Positions 10,570 through 20,941 are shown, numbered from the stretch's first letter. The stretch is DNA of 64,000 bases from Roridomyces roridus (GCA_029378245.1 JARKIF010000042.1:62001-126000); one strand, 5' to 3'. The notes: a model not told the origin generated them from the sequence alone. Translations and numbers: made by a program.

Positions 10570-10847
10570 TACATGTAGGTTATAAGGTTTCCAAGGATGT
10601 ATTGTAGTCTTATGTATCTCCGCGAGGCATGGCCTTGAGGCAGAAAAAATGCACAGTGTAACAGGAAGATCGACGACAGAGCTGAGAAAGTGACGTAACA
10701 CGACTTCAAATCTTTCTCGTCCCGACCAGCACAGCGCCCGGACCTGTTCAGAAAACGCGTCGTGAACGTGCCGTGCGTGGCTGGCGCTCTGTCCGTCTTC
10801 CTACATCTCCTCATGAGTCATAACTTCCAGCAGCGAGTGCCAGCACC

Positions 10848-12443
10848 ATGAGCCTTCCGAATGAAGATGCAGGCTGCCCTCTTCCCTCTTCCATGCCCCA
10901 GTCGCAGCGCCACCAACATCTTGTAAATTCCAACGAGCCTCCGAACGCTGTCGAGGAGGTTTTTTTCCGGGATGCGGCCCTCAAAACGGGAGCCCGTTTG
11001 ACGCAGCTCGAAGACGAGATTCAAGTTTTGCAAGCACGGCACGCGCAGTTGCAGGATGAGCAACGGCAGAACCATTCCGTCCTCTCGCCACTCCGGCGAT
11101 TCCCACCTGAAATCCTCGCGGAAATTTTTTGGTGGACCGTACTGCCGTTGGATGAAATGAAGGGGGATGTAACTGACGTGGAAACGGGCCCATGGGTCCT
11201 CACGCAAGTCAGCAGTCGCTGGAGAGGCATTTCTCTCTCTACTCCGTCGTTGTGGCGCAACATCTCTGTGGCTTATGGAGGGAACCCTGCTGAATTCGGG
11301 CCTGATCCACAACTGGAAATGGTTCGGACTCAGCTGGAGCGCGCTGGCAGCCAGAACCTCAGGATTCAATTCTACGCGTCCGAGAGTCATTCTCCCGCCG
11401 AACAAATCGAAATGTTCCAATTTCTTGCCAGCCACTCCACTCGTTGGGAACTACTCGATATCCAGGTTACAGCTGCTTTGAACCCCTGCTTGGCCCAGCT
11501 CCGCGGCTGTCTCCCTGAACTTCAACGGTTATGGATCCAATGGGATACCCAGGACAGCGAGATCGGAGTAGACTCTCTCGATTGCTTCGAATCAACGCCT
11601 TCCTTGCTGGACATCGGTTCCGATGTCCACACCCGATTCATCCCCATCCTCTTCCCTGCGCATCAGCTCACAGCCTATCGAGTTGAAGGACCTTGGGAAA
11701 TGCACTATCGTGTCCTGAAGATGACACATCATATCGTCGAGGCCCGCCTCGTTGTCTATGTAGACGATGACTCGGACCCGCTGTGGCCGGAACCCAGCGA
11801 TGGATTCATAGAGATGGTGTATCTGCGCCGCCTCTATGTGTCTGATATCAAGATTCTGGACTACCTTTGTGCACCTGTTCTGGGCCAATTAGTCCTGGAC
11901 CCGTGCGAGGAACCAGAGGCGGGTCCGCTCGCTCATCTCGATCCCTTCTTGACTCGATCCTCCTGTGCGCCTTGGCGGCTGTGCATCACATGTGCGCCTA
12001 GTGTCGAGATGACCGCAACGATTCTCGGCAAGCATCCCTCCATCACCAGTTTTGCGCTTTTGCCTAGTGCACCTTTTGGCGAAGATGAGGATCCAGATGC
12101 TCTAGCCACCACAGTGAACGAGCATATCACCATGTTTACTGTCGTCAAGGATGCAGACTCTCCTCTGGTGTATCCACACCTCAGTGAAATCCTTTTCGGA
12201 TCTCGATCCGCGATGACCATCGACTACTCCCTCTTTCTCAAAATGCTCGAGTCCCGCCGCGGAGCAGTCGATTGCGCCCTGAGCGCTTCTGCTTTCTTCA
12301 CAGAGCGTGGTCCACTTCCCGATGCTGCGATACTGGCTGGTATGGATGTACTTAGGAAGGGTGGATTGAAGCTTACGGTCGAGTCCGGTTGGAAGGCAGC
12401 GCACGCGGTGGATTGTTGGAAGTGTACAACGCCTTGGACTTGA
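10848..12443 (+). CDS. F-box-like protein, block-1 gene A (531 aa)
   Basis: Intact 531-residue frame. The N-terminus (MSLPNEDAGC...QRHQHLVNSNEPPNAVEEVFF) has no CPxCG knuckle and no AG before the ATG, unlike most relatives. A coiled coil (LEDEIQVLQARHAQLQDEQRQ) precedes the F-box-like block (LSPLRRFPPEILAEIFWW) and the WVLTQVSSRWRGISLSTPSLW block. Its nearest paralogue is the broken gene at 16522-17864, the equivalent position in the duplicated block. Because that copy is disrupted, this is the only complete member of its subtype in the window. The C-terminus ends CWKCTTPWT, the family's usual aromatic/Pro-Trp end. Confidence 0.8.
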   Translation: MSLPNEDAGCPLPSSMPQSQRHQHLVNSNEPPNAVEEVFFRDAALKTGARLTQLEDEIQVLQARHAQLQDEQRQNHSVLSPLRRFPPEILAEIFWWTVLPLDEMKGDVTDVETGPWVLTQVSSRWRGISLSTPSLWRNISVAYGGNPAEFGPDPQLEMVRTQLERAGSQNLRIQFYASESHSPAEQIEMFQFLASHSTRWELLDIQVTAALNPCLAQLRGCLPELQRLWIQWDTQDSEIGVDSLDCFESTPSLLDIGSDVHTRFIPILFPAHQLTAYRVEGPWEMHYRVLKMTHHIVEARLVVYVDDDSDPLWPEPSDGFIEMVYLRRLYVSDIKILDYLCAPVLGQLVLDPCEEPEAGPLAHLDPFLTRSSCAPWRLCITCAPSVEMTATILGKHPSITSFALLPSAPFGEDEDPDALATTVNEHITMFTVVKDADSPLVYPHLSEILFGSRSAMTIDYSLFLKMLESRRGAVDCALSASAFFTERGPLPDAAILAGMDVLRKGGLKLTVESGWKAAHAVDCWKCTTPWT

Positions 12444-12489
12444 TTGCCGCAGTATTCCTGGCGTAAATGCATCGTTTGTTTAATTGATT

Positions 12490-13246
12490 ACCCCTCTTTC
12501 TCAAAATGCTCGAGTCCCGCCGTCGAGCAGTCGATTGGCGGAGCGGAGGCAGCGTACATGGTCGATCAGTGGAAGTGTTCGTGTCTGTGGAATTGGATAT
12601 AAATTACAATGCTTTTGAAATGCCGCATGTTCAGCGGCTCTATGCGTCCTGTGCCAAGGTTCTAGATTTCCTTCGAGCTCCTGCGCTTACGGAAATTGCA
12701 TTCGATATACATGCATTCGAGGCTCCCCAAGACACTTTGAGCAACTTCTTCGCTCGTTCATCGTGCACGCCTCGACGGCTGTGTATCGAAGGCATACCAG
12801 ACCCCAGTGTTACGGCCGATATCCTCAATAAACATCCGGCCATTACCAGTTTGACACTGCTAATCGACGAAGACAAACCGGTCGACGTGTCGGTCGACAT
12901 CCTTCACCGTCATTTAACCATGCTTACAGTCGACAACGTCACCCCTGTCGTGTCTCCACTCCTGCGCGAGATTCGTTTCGGCGTAGTTGGCCCAACATTT
13001 CCCAACGACTCGGATTATTCGCTCTTCATCACAATGTTACAATCTCGTCGGGCGCCAGGATCATCCTGCGCTCTCGCCGATGTTCTTTTCCTCACATACG
13101 ACAGTCCAACATTCGACTCTGTGATCCTTTCCGCCATGGATGCGCTGAGAAAGGGCGGGTTGAGCTTGGTGGTGAGGTCGGGGGATACCGCAGAAGTGCG
13201 TTGGGCTATGAAACGATTCGTATACCGGGTTCCGTGGATTTATTGA
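12490..13246 (+). pseudogene. Chimeric F-box remnant, block-1 gene B (246-aa frame)
   Basis: Two pieces are fused. Positions about 12490-12605 are the 3' end of a gene-A-like copy with an internal deletion: FLKMLESRRRAVDW joined to a SGSEAAYTVDCW-like end. From about 12610 the sequence is the C-terminal half of a gene resembling 18137-19783 (MPHVQRLYASCAKVLDFLRAPALTEI ... MKRFVYRVPWIY). The F-box, coiled coil and first half of the repeat region are absent. The frame from 12506 is open for 246 codons, so a short protein could be made, but it could not dock to Skp1. Most likely a recombination relic. Confidence 0.8.
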
Positions 13247-13560
13247 TGAGGTGTTATTCTTTGTCGTTCAAATTTCGTGTGTACATAGGCCTGAGGGTGT
13301 GTTTACGTGTTGTGTACGCGCCTCCAATGTTATGCAATCACTGATCACTGATCACTGATCGCGCTCTCCTTGCCTTTCACCATCACTCAACGATTGACTC
13401 ACAGATTCCAGACCTCTGAACCGCCGTGAGTACTCAACACCATCTCAGAATTGCGTCTCAAAATACCTCCACATTCCAGCCTTCACTTGCAGGTTGGGCT
13501 TTTCCGAATCTCCAATAGTACTAGCGACGACCTTTGTCACTTGTCCGGAGTGCAAGCAAT

Positions 13561-13607
13561 GTTCGTATCCCGGATTTCCTCCTCCATTTGTTCTAACGCA
13601 TGTTCAG
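13561..13607 (+). other. Probable intron directly before the F-box start
   Basis: GTTCGT donor at 13561, TTCTAAC branch site and GTTCAG acceptor abutting the ATG at 13608. At 47 nt it is not a multiple of three, so the open frame upstream of 13608 is unlikely to be coding as read. Confidence 0.65.
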
Positions 13608-15203
13608 ATGACCTCTACTTGCTCTGAGTGCCGTGCGCTCAAGATCGCAAAGGAGGAGCCCAATCTTCTCATTCCCGCCACTACGTCGTGGACCTTGGCA
13701 CGATTGCAACAACTCGCGAAATCGAATGAGCCTCCGAACGACGCCGAAACGGCTTTTCTTCGCGCCGTCATTCCTAATACCGCCGCTCGCTTGACTTGTC
13801 TGGAGGACGAGATCTCCCAGCTCAAGGAACGACTCGCGCTTCTTGAAACAGAGCGAGCACAACTTTCGGACTATCACTCTCAAAATCTCGCCATCCTCTC
13901 CCCTCTCCGGCGGATTCCTGCCGAGCTCATGGCTGAAATATTCTCGTGGTCATTGCCGACAGCTGATGAAATGCGTGGGCCCGACGTCAAGAAAAGTCCG
14001 TGGGTGCTCGCGCAAGTCGGCAGCCGTTGGAGAAAGATTTCCCTGTCGACTCCCTCACTTTGGACTCTGGTGCAAGTCTGGGGGGAAGACATTGATGACT
14101 CGATGATCAAGTTGGTTCGAAAGCAGGTCAAACGTGCACGTGCCCGGAAACTGAAGATTCATTTCTATGCGGCCGAGGACGGTGATTCTGCCGTCCAACT
14201 TGAACTCTTCGATTTCTTATCCGAGCGCTGCGCTGAATGGGAAGAGCTCAGCGTGCAACTCACCCCCGCACTGGTTCCCCGTTTGGGTGCACTTCGGGGT
14301 CGTCTTCCTTCTCTGCAGAGGTTGTGGATTCAATGGGATAAGGAAGAAAACCACGTTGAAGACGATCCCATCAGGTGCTTCGAAACAGCGTCCTCTCTGC
14401 TAGACGTCGGAATGCAATGTGAATCGGGCCCCTTCACATCAGTCCCCTTCGCCACACATCAGCTCACCTCGTACCGACTCCAAGGTCCATGGGAGATGCA
14501 CCAGCGGGTCCTTCAAATGGCGCCAAACGTTGTTGAGGCCCAAATCGTCACTAGTTCTCTTCCGGAGGCGGGTGGTACCATTCTTGACCTGCTGCACCTG
14601 CGGCGTCTGTATGTTTCCCAGCCGAAGGTTCTAGACTACATCCGAGCTCCTTCCAGCTTGGACGAGCTAGGCTTCTGGTGGGACACACCAGAATCTGTGG
14701 TCGACTGTCTGGATCACTTTCTCGCCCGTTCCGAGGGTACAAAGCTACGGCGATTACATTTCAGAGGTTTACCCCACGCCGGCACCACAGCGGAGATCCT
14801 GAAGAAATATCCATCCATAACTAGCCTGGTTCTCACGTTCTCCAGAAAGGAGAAGTCCACCGTGGCCTTGAACAATCATTTGACCATTTTGACCATGCTC
14901 TCCGTTCCAGACGACTCGGCGTCCATTATAGCGCCCCATCTGACCGAGATTTCACTGGGATCTGCAGTGTCTTTTCCTATCGACTACCCGCTTTTCCTCA
15001 AAATGCTCCAATCCCGGCGCAAGAATCCAAGTTGTGCGCTTTCCACTGCTATGATTGTCGCAGTCGAGGGTCCTGGCCCCGATTCCGTGACACTTGCTGG
15101 ATTGAAGGCTCTCAGGGGTGGTGGGTTGTGTGTCCGCACGCAATTCGGTCCGAATGCTCAAACCCGCATGGAACGTTGGATGTACTCGTGCCCTTGGATA
15201 TGA
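13608..15203 (+). CDS. F-box-like protein, CSEC type, block-1 gene C (531 aa)
   Basis: The start is placed at the ATG after the CAG acceptor, giving 531 residues that open MTSTCSEC, as in the fragment at 20069 and the gene at 20992. The coiled coil at about 55-85 contains LEDEISQLKERLALLETER. The F-box-like block is LSPLRRIPAELMAEIFSWSLP. The PWVLAQVGSRWRKISLSTPSLW block and a repeat region with LRGRLPSLQRLWIQWD follow. The end is RWMYSCPWI. No break is seen. Its block-2 counterpart at 20069 is truncated by a transposon, so this is the surviving copy. Confidence 0.82.
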   Translation: MTSTCSECRALKIAKEEPNLLIPATTSWTLARLQQLAKSNEPPNDAETAFLRAVIPNTAARLTCLEDEISQLKERLALLETERAQLSDYHSQNLAILSPLRRIPAELMAEIFSWSLPTADEMRGPDVKKSPWVLAQVGSRWRKISLSTPSLWTLVQVWGEDIDDSMIKLVRKQVKRARARKLKIHFYAAEDGDSAVQLELFDFLSERCAEWEELSVQLTPALVPRLGALRGRLPSLQRLWIQWDKEENHVEDDPIRCFETASSLLDVGMQCESGPFTSVPFATHQLTSYRLQGPWEMHQRVLQMAPNVVEAQIVTSSLPEAGGTILDLLHLRRLYVSQPKVLDYIRAPSSLDELGFWWDTPESVVDCLDHFLARSEGTKLRRLHFRGLPHAGTTAEILKKYPSITSLVLTFSRKEKSTVALNNHLTILTMLSVPDDSASIIAPHLTEISLGSAVSFPIDYPLFLKMLQSRRKNPSCALSTAMIVAVEGPGPDSVTLAGLKALRGGGLCVRTQFGPNAQTRMERWMYSCPWI

Positions 15204-15617
15204 ATATCAGGTTCGCAATTTTCCTACGTCACTTTGCAAGGTCTCGCTATTTAATTCTGAAGTATTTATCCAGCTTTGTCCGATCGGTCATTATTCGCAA
15301 GCTTCGTACTGGGATGCTTGGAGCTCTCAGGCCTCCTCCAGATAGTTCATATTGCATACACTGAAAGAATTTGATTGAGCATTCGACCAAAAAAAAACTA
15401 GTGAAACACTGGAATGCCCAGGCTGACTGCAAATCTGGCACAAGTCGTAATGTTAGGATCTTCTTCGATACATCTTACTTTTCTCTTCCAAAAGGCCACG
15501 TAGAGCCAAGGAAAATGTGCTGGATTTAAATAACACTGGAGCACAGAATCAGAATCAGATGGATGAATGCGAAGAAACATTCAAACCGACCCAAAATTCG
15601 GTGCAGCATAGGTCCAC

Positions 15618-16349
15618 CTTACATCAGGAAAACACTAGCCGAGCCATAGCTCGGTCATAGTGCCATAGTGCTCATAGCACTATGCAGTACTATGGCCACT
15701 ATGAAGTGCTTTGAGATCTCTGTCGCTTAACTTACTTGTCCGTTTCCAGGGAACCCGTTTGACACGATTGCAACAAAGCTGCCATCCATTTAAACGGTAG
15801 GTCTACGTCGTGGGACGCCTCGACACTCCCCTCTCCTCCCAACTTCGTCTGCACCACGATTCCTCAAGTCCAAGTTCAATCTAACGCTCTGGCGCAGCCT
15901 CTTGCAGTTCCCCGCAGGCAAGTCGTCCATCCTCCGTTCGCGAGCTGCATTTAAGCTAACATGTCGAGCAGTCCTTTTATTCGTTTGGCCCGTTCAACGC
16001 CGCGACACGCGATTCGCGCGTGGCAGTACCGCCGGCGGCCTGCAAGTCAACGTTCATCTGTCGTTCGAGTCGGTGGCGTGCGTTCTGTAGTACGTTCTGA
16101 GGCTCGTGGATGTATTAGCTAGTGAATTCAGACATTTTTTGTTCTACCTTTCCGTTATATTTGCTTCATCTCGGTCTCTCGGTTGCATCTCGGTGTACTT
16201 AATTTTGGAACTGCCCAAGCGAAGCGTCGGCAAGCAGGCACTGCATAGTGCTGCATAGTGCTGCATAGCAGGGATGTAGCTATGGGCACTATGGTGCTAT
16301 GCAGCACTCTCCAGCGCTATGCAGCGTCCCCCAGTTTTCCTGATGTAAG
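15618..16349. mobile_element. Non-autonomous DNA transposon with CATAGTGC subterminal repeats
   Basis: Ends are inverted copies of CTTACATCAGGAAAAC (16 bp), giving an element of about 732 bp. Inside each end is a cluster of CATAGTGC/GCACTATG octamers in both orientations (about 15650-15710 and 16240-16325). Such clusters resemble subterminal transposase-binding repeats. No transposase frame and no clear target duplication are visible. It separates the two tandem F-box blocks. Confidence 0.7.
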
Positions 16350-16521
16350 CGATTGAAGTTTACCGCGGCGACGGAGAGGTCCTACCAACGCGTCGTGATA
16401 GCAGACTTGGCCTGCAGTCTACGCCGACTCTACGGTGCCAGTCTTGGAGGCTGCCAGTGTCCGGGTCCGCCCGTCCGAGCATCGTCCTTGTGCACACTTC
16501 TCATAAATTACAGTACTGGCC

Positions 16522-17864
16522 ATGAATCACATCTGCAGCGCTACTCCTTCCTCCATACGCCACCAACATCTTGCAAATTCCAACGAGCCCCCGAACGCTG
16601 TTGAGGAGGGTTTCTTCCGAGATGCAGTCCTGAAAACGGGAGCCCGTTTGGCGCAGATCGAGGAACAGATCCAGGCTCTAAAAGCGGAGCGCGCGCAGCT
16701 GCAGGATCGACAACGCCAGAACCATTCCGTCCTGTCGGCGCTCAGGAGACTGCCACCTGAAATCTTGGCAGAAATCTTTGTGGGGACCTTACGGCCGACG
16801 GATGAACTCGAAGGAGATGTCTCCGACATGAAAACGAGCCCATGGGTCCTCACCCAAGTCAGTAGCCGTTGGAGAAACGTTTCTGTCTCCACTCCGTCGT
16901 TGTGGTGCAACATTTCTACGATTTATGGGGGGAGCCCTGGTGAATTCCCTGAGCCTCGGCTGGAAATGGTTCGGACTCAAGTGGAACGCGCCAAACGGAA
17001 TCTCAAGATACAGTTTTACCCATCCGAGAGTCACGATCCCGCCCGACAAGTTGAATTATTCCAATTTCTGGCGAGCCATTCCGCCCGTTGGGAACAACTC
17101 GATATTCACGTCGCAGCTGCTCTGATTCCCCACTTGGCGCAGCTTCGCGGCAGTCTCCCCGCACTTCGGAGATTATGGATCCAATATGATGCTCCGGACA
17201 GCGAGATGGAAGAAAATCCTCTCGATTGCTTCGAGCTAGCGCCGTCCCTATTCGACATCGGCATCGAAAACCGGTCCCGTTTCATTCCCATCCGCTTCCC
17301 TGCCCATCAGCTCACAGCCTATCGAGTCCAAGGACTCTGGGAGACACACTATCGTGTGTTGAAAACAGCACCTAACATCGTTGAAGCCCGCATCGTTGGC
17401 GGCTCTGTCTCACATGTGCACCTAGTGCTGAGACCACCGCGATGATTGTCAACAAGCATTCCTCCATCACCAGTTTCGTGCTTGTACCTGGTACACCGTA
17501 CGGGGAAGACGACAATTCAGATTTTTTATTCGCCACAGTGAACGCGCACGTCACCATGCTTACTGTCGAAAACACCGACTCTCTTGTGGTATCTCCACGC
17601 CTTGTCGAAATATCTTTTGGTTCCCGAGCTTCGATGTCCATTGACTACGCCCTCTTCCTCAAAATGCTCCAGTCCCGCCGTCGAGCAGGTGATTGTGCTC
17701 TGAACACTGCTGCTTTCCTCACAGAGTGCGGTACACTCCCTGATCCTGCGACATTGGCTGGCATGGATGTACTCCGTAAAGATGGGCTGAAGCTTAGGGT
17801 CGAGTCCGGTTCGGAGGCAGCTTACACAGTTGATTGTTGGAGGTGCATGTGTCCATGGAGTTGA
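16522..17864 (+). pseudogene. Broken F-box-like gene, block-2 gene A'
   Basis: The first 293 codons match gene A at 10848, including the NSNEPPNAVEE segment, coiled coil, F-box-like block (LSALRRLPPEILAEIFVGTL) and first repeat half. At about 17397 ARIV is joined directly to the region that reads WRLC in gene A. About 220 bp are lost and the frame changes. The first frame then stops at 17445, while the C-terminal part continues in another frame to 17864 (MIVNKHSSITSF ... CWRCMCPWS). A 307-residue protein keeping the F-box but lacking half the repeat region could still be made. Confidence 0.85.
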
Positions 17865-18136
17865 ATTTTTTAGTGCTTTGTCGCATGGTGGCTCGTGAAG
17901 TGCGGTGGAAGATTGATATCGCGTCGTCGCGGCGTCAATGGGACGTCGACTCGGAAAATTTGAAGATGAGACTCAGGTATTCACAGTACATACTCGATAT
18001 GTGTTACTTATCGGATCTCGTGTACACTTGGAATCGTACCGTGTGCATCAGATAATGTGGCAAGGTGCTACTTACTCGGAATGGCCTCAATCCACTCCAG
18101 GCGCATTGTTTGTTTGGCCCGGTCTGGGTCTCGTGA

Positions 18137-19783
18137 CCGTTCACTCCTTGCCCTCCGCCGGAGGAGGCAGAGTTAGACAGCATTCGGTCCTTTGCATCCA
18201 CCACCCGCGCGCGTTTGGCAGTTTTGGAGGAGGGGATAGTAGAGCTCGAAGATCGGCTGAAGCAGCTCCAGAGCGAACGGGCGGCTCTGAAAGCGCTCCA
18301 CGAGGAGGACAGCGCGATCCTCTCCCCACTTCGGCGCGTACCACCCGAAATTCTCGCAGAAATCTTCTCGTGGACGCTGCCGGGGCCAGATGACGGCTTC
18401 GCGTTGGCCGGGAGGAAGGTCAAGCATAGCCCGTGGATTTTGGGGCACATTTGCCGTCGTTGGAGAGCAATCGCTCTCTCCACTCCTTCTTTGTGGTCAC
18501 TGGTTCACGTCGTGGGCCGAAAGAGCATGGACCCGCTACCGATGCTCCGAACTCAGATCGCACGCGCCCGAGCACTCAAAATACATTTTGTCGGTTTTGA
18601 GCCTGACAGTGGTTCGGACTCGGACGACGGCGACTCCGATTCGGACAGCGATGCGGACGGCGGCGACTCGGTCGACAGCGACTCGGACGACGGAAACTCT
18701 GGGAGCAGTATTTCGGCGGGTCACATGCCACAGTACGACAAGAAGAATTTCACCACACAACTCGAACTATTCGAGTTCCTGGCCGAGCACTCGACTCGCT
18801 GGGAGGAACTCAATGTCGTGATAACTTCATTTATGGTTCCCTGTTTTCCCGCCCTTCGTGGTCGCCTTCCTTCGCTCAAGAGGTTATGGATTCAGTGGGC
18901 ACAATACGACATGCAGCACCAGGATACTGTGAATGTCATCCAGTGTTTTGAAACTGCATGTTCACTCGTGGATGTCGGCGTGTTTAACGACGAGCCGCAT
19001 ACGATGCTGCCCCACCTGCCGGCACACCAGATCACCTCCTATCGAGTAAACAGCTCATGGCAGACCCATGTTCCCATTCTGAAATTGGCGCCAAACATTG
19101 TTGAAGCCAGGATCCATGCTTTCCGGAGGGAGCCTTGGCCGGAGCCTAGTGATCAAGCTATTGAGATGCCGCATCTCGAGCGGCTCGCTGCTTTCCCTGC
19201 GAAGATCCTAGATTTTCTTCGAGCTCCTGCGCTGACGGAAATCGCGCTCGATATGGATACAGAGGAATCTGCTCAAGACACTTTGAGCGACTTCTTCGCG
19301 CGTTCATCGTGCACGCCTCGCCGACTGTGTCTCAACGGCACACCAAATCCCAGCTTTACGGCCGATATTCTCGATAAACACCCGTTCATTACCAGTTTGA
19401 CGCTGCTGATCAACAAAAACGATTCAGTCGACGTCCTCAACGGTCATTTAACCATGCTTACCGTCGATGACACCGTCCCACCTGTCGTATCTCCCCACCT
19501 CCGCGAGATTTGTTTCGGCCTAATCAGCCCGTCGTTTTCCATCTACTCAGACTATTCCCTGTTCATCAAAATGTTACAATCTCGTCGCGCGCCGGGATCG
19601 CACTGCGCTCTCGCAGATGTTGTTTTTGTCGCATACACAAGTCCAGCACTCGACTCAGAGACGCTTTCCGATATAGATGCACTGAGAAACGACGGGTTGA
19701 ATTTGGTGCTGAAGTCGGGGAGAACTTCAGAGGTGCGCTGGATCATGAAACGGTTCGTATACCGGGTTCCGTGGATCTACTGA
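18137..19783 (+). CDS. F-box-like protein with Asp/Ser insert, 5' end unresolved (block-2 B')
   Basis: Family similarity begins in frame near 18143 (PPPEEAELDSIRSFASTTRARLAVLEEGIVELEDRL), but a stop lies just upstream at 18134 and no in-frame ATG precedes the coiled coil. The TTG at 18215 is not a credible eukaryotic start. Either an unseen 5' exon exists or the N-terminus was lost. Downstream are the F-box-like block (LSPLRRVPPEILAEIFSWTLP), the HSPWILGHICRRWRAIALSTPSLWS block and a full repeat region ending MKRFVYRVPWIY. A unique insert of about 45 residues, almost all Asp, Ser and Gly, is at 18604-18735. Otherwise intact; pseudogene status is possible. Confidence 0.6.
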   Translation, partial: PFTPCPPPEEAELDSIRSFASTTRARLAVLEEGIVELEDRLKQLQSERAALKALHEEDSAILSPLRRVPPEILAEIFSWTLPGPDDGFALAGRKVKHSPWILGHICRRWRAIALSTPSLWSLVHVVGRKSMDPLPMLRTQIARARALKIHFVGFEPDSGSDSDDGDSDSDSDADGGDSVDSDSDDGNSGSSISAGHMPQYDKKNFTTQLELFEFLAEHSTRWEELNVVITSFMVPCFPALRGRLPSLKRLWIQWAQYDMQHQDTVNVIQCFETACSLVDVGVFNDEPHTMLPHLPAHQITSYRVNSSWQTHVPILKLAPNIVEARIHAFRREPWPEPSDQAIEMPHLERLAAFPAKILDFLRAPALTEIALDMDTEESAQDTLSDFFARSSCTPRRLCLNGTPNPSFTADILDKHPFITSLTLLINKNDSVDVLNGHLTMLTVDDTVPPVVSPHLREICFGLISPSFSIYSDYSLFIKMLQSRRAPGSHCALADVVFVAYTSPALDSETLSDIDALRNDGLNLVLKSGRTSEVRWIMKRFVYRVPWIY

Positions 19784-20068
19784 CGTGGTAGAAATTACTC
19801 AAATGCGGGAGGTGTTTATGTGTTATGTACGCGCCTCATCAATGTTTTGTAATCCATATGCATGATCGTGTGCTGAGTGCTCCTTGTCATCAACCACCAC
19901 GGTCACCAGGACTGCTACTAAAAGAGACGGTATACAGACCGGTGCAACTCCGTGAGTACTCAATCAATTCCCTTGACATGCCTCTGAACATAGCATCTGG
20001 CAGTGGAATCCGGTTTTTTTTTTTTCACGGCCTGCTTCCGTTCCATAAGCTTTCGTTTGGAGACTAAG

Positions 20069-20294
20069 ATGACTTCGACTTGCTCCGAGTGCGGTGCTTT
20101 GAAGATCGCAGAGGAAGAGCCCAATCTTCTCATTCCCGCCACCACGTCGTGGACCTTGGCACGATGTCAAAAACTCGCCAAATCAAACGAGCCCCCCAAC
20201 GCCGCTGAAGCGGCCTTTCTTCGCGCTGTCGTACCAGACACCGCCGCCCGCTTGGCCTGTCTCGAGCAGGAGATCTCTCGGCTCAAGGAACGGC
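20069..20294 (+). pseudogene. F-box gene 5' fragment cut by a transposon (block-2 C')
   Basis: Opens MTSTCSECGALKIAEEEPN and matches the first 75 residues of 13608-15203 almost exactly, through TLARCQKLAKSNEPPNAAE and the coiled coil to RLKERLG. The match ends at the terminal repeat of the element at 20295-20849. On the far side of that element no continuation of this gene is present, so the downstream part was deleted. Confidence 0.85.
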
Positions 20295-20849
20295 TAGGGA
20301 TGCACACCGCCCGTCTACGGGTGACGGCCGTCAAATTGACGGCACGAGACGGTTACGGGCCGTCAAAAGACGGGTCTGGCCAGAACCTCATCGAAGCGGA
20401 TTTTTAAGCCATGCAGACAAATTCTCTGCCTCCGACATGGCCTCCCGCGCTGCTCTGGCTTGAATTCAGCTTGAATTAACCTTTCACAAGGACAACTTCA
20501 CAGATTTTGAGGATGTTTGATGTCAGACATCCCATCAATCAGCCGTAAATCAGTCTGTACAGACCAAGTACAGACTGTGTATGCAATGCCCTTGCCCACG
20601 GCACGATGACACCAGCCATCGGATCAGGAACCGGCCTATTTGCCGCAAGGCATTGACCTGATCCGATCATCTCGGGCGCCAACCCGTCGACGGGCCGTCA
20701 ATGTGACAGATTGACGGGAACGGACGGCAACGTTACCGTCCCGTACCCGTCCCGTACATCTGGTCGATCAAGGGTCTGACGGGTACGGGTACGTACCCGT
20801 GTACGGACGGCCGTCAAACGGCTCGCGACGGGTACGGTGTGCATTCCTA
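20295..20849. mobile_element. hAT-like MITE with CCCGTA/TACGGG repeats
   Basis: Left end TAGGGATGCACACCG and right end CGGTGTGCATTCCTA are inverted repeats (14 of 15 match). The interior holds many GACGGCCGTCAA and ACGGGTACGGG motifs and no long frame. No 8-bp target duplication is found: flanks are GGAACGGC and CCATAGAC. This is consistent with recombination after insertion that also removed the rest of the F-box gene. The TAGG termini and CCCGTA-rich interior resemble the element at 28435-28796. Confidence 0.75.
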
Positions 20850-20941
20850 CCATAGACCGCGTGCCGGCGATCAAAATTCCTTTCTTTTCTCGTTCATCCA
20901 GGATTTCACCAGACGCAGCCAGCTAACTACGCTCCGCCCTC

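Noticed and set aside
13494..13607. Extension of the F-box gene at 13608 with a CPECKQC motif
   Set aside because: The CPEC look-alike is tempting, but a 47-nt intron with a CTAAC branch site lies between it and the ATG, and paralogues start at MTSTCSEC.
18536..18760. Minus-strand valine/arginine-rich frame opposite the Asp/Ser insert
   Set aside because: Mirror of the repetitive GAC/TCG codons on the plus strand.
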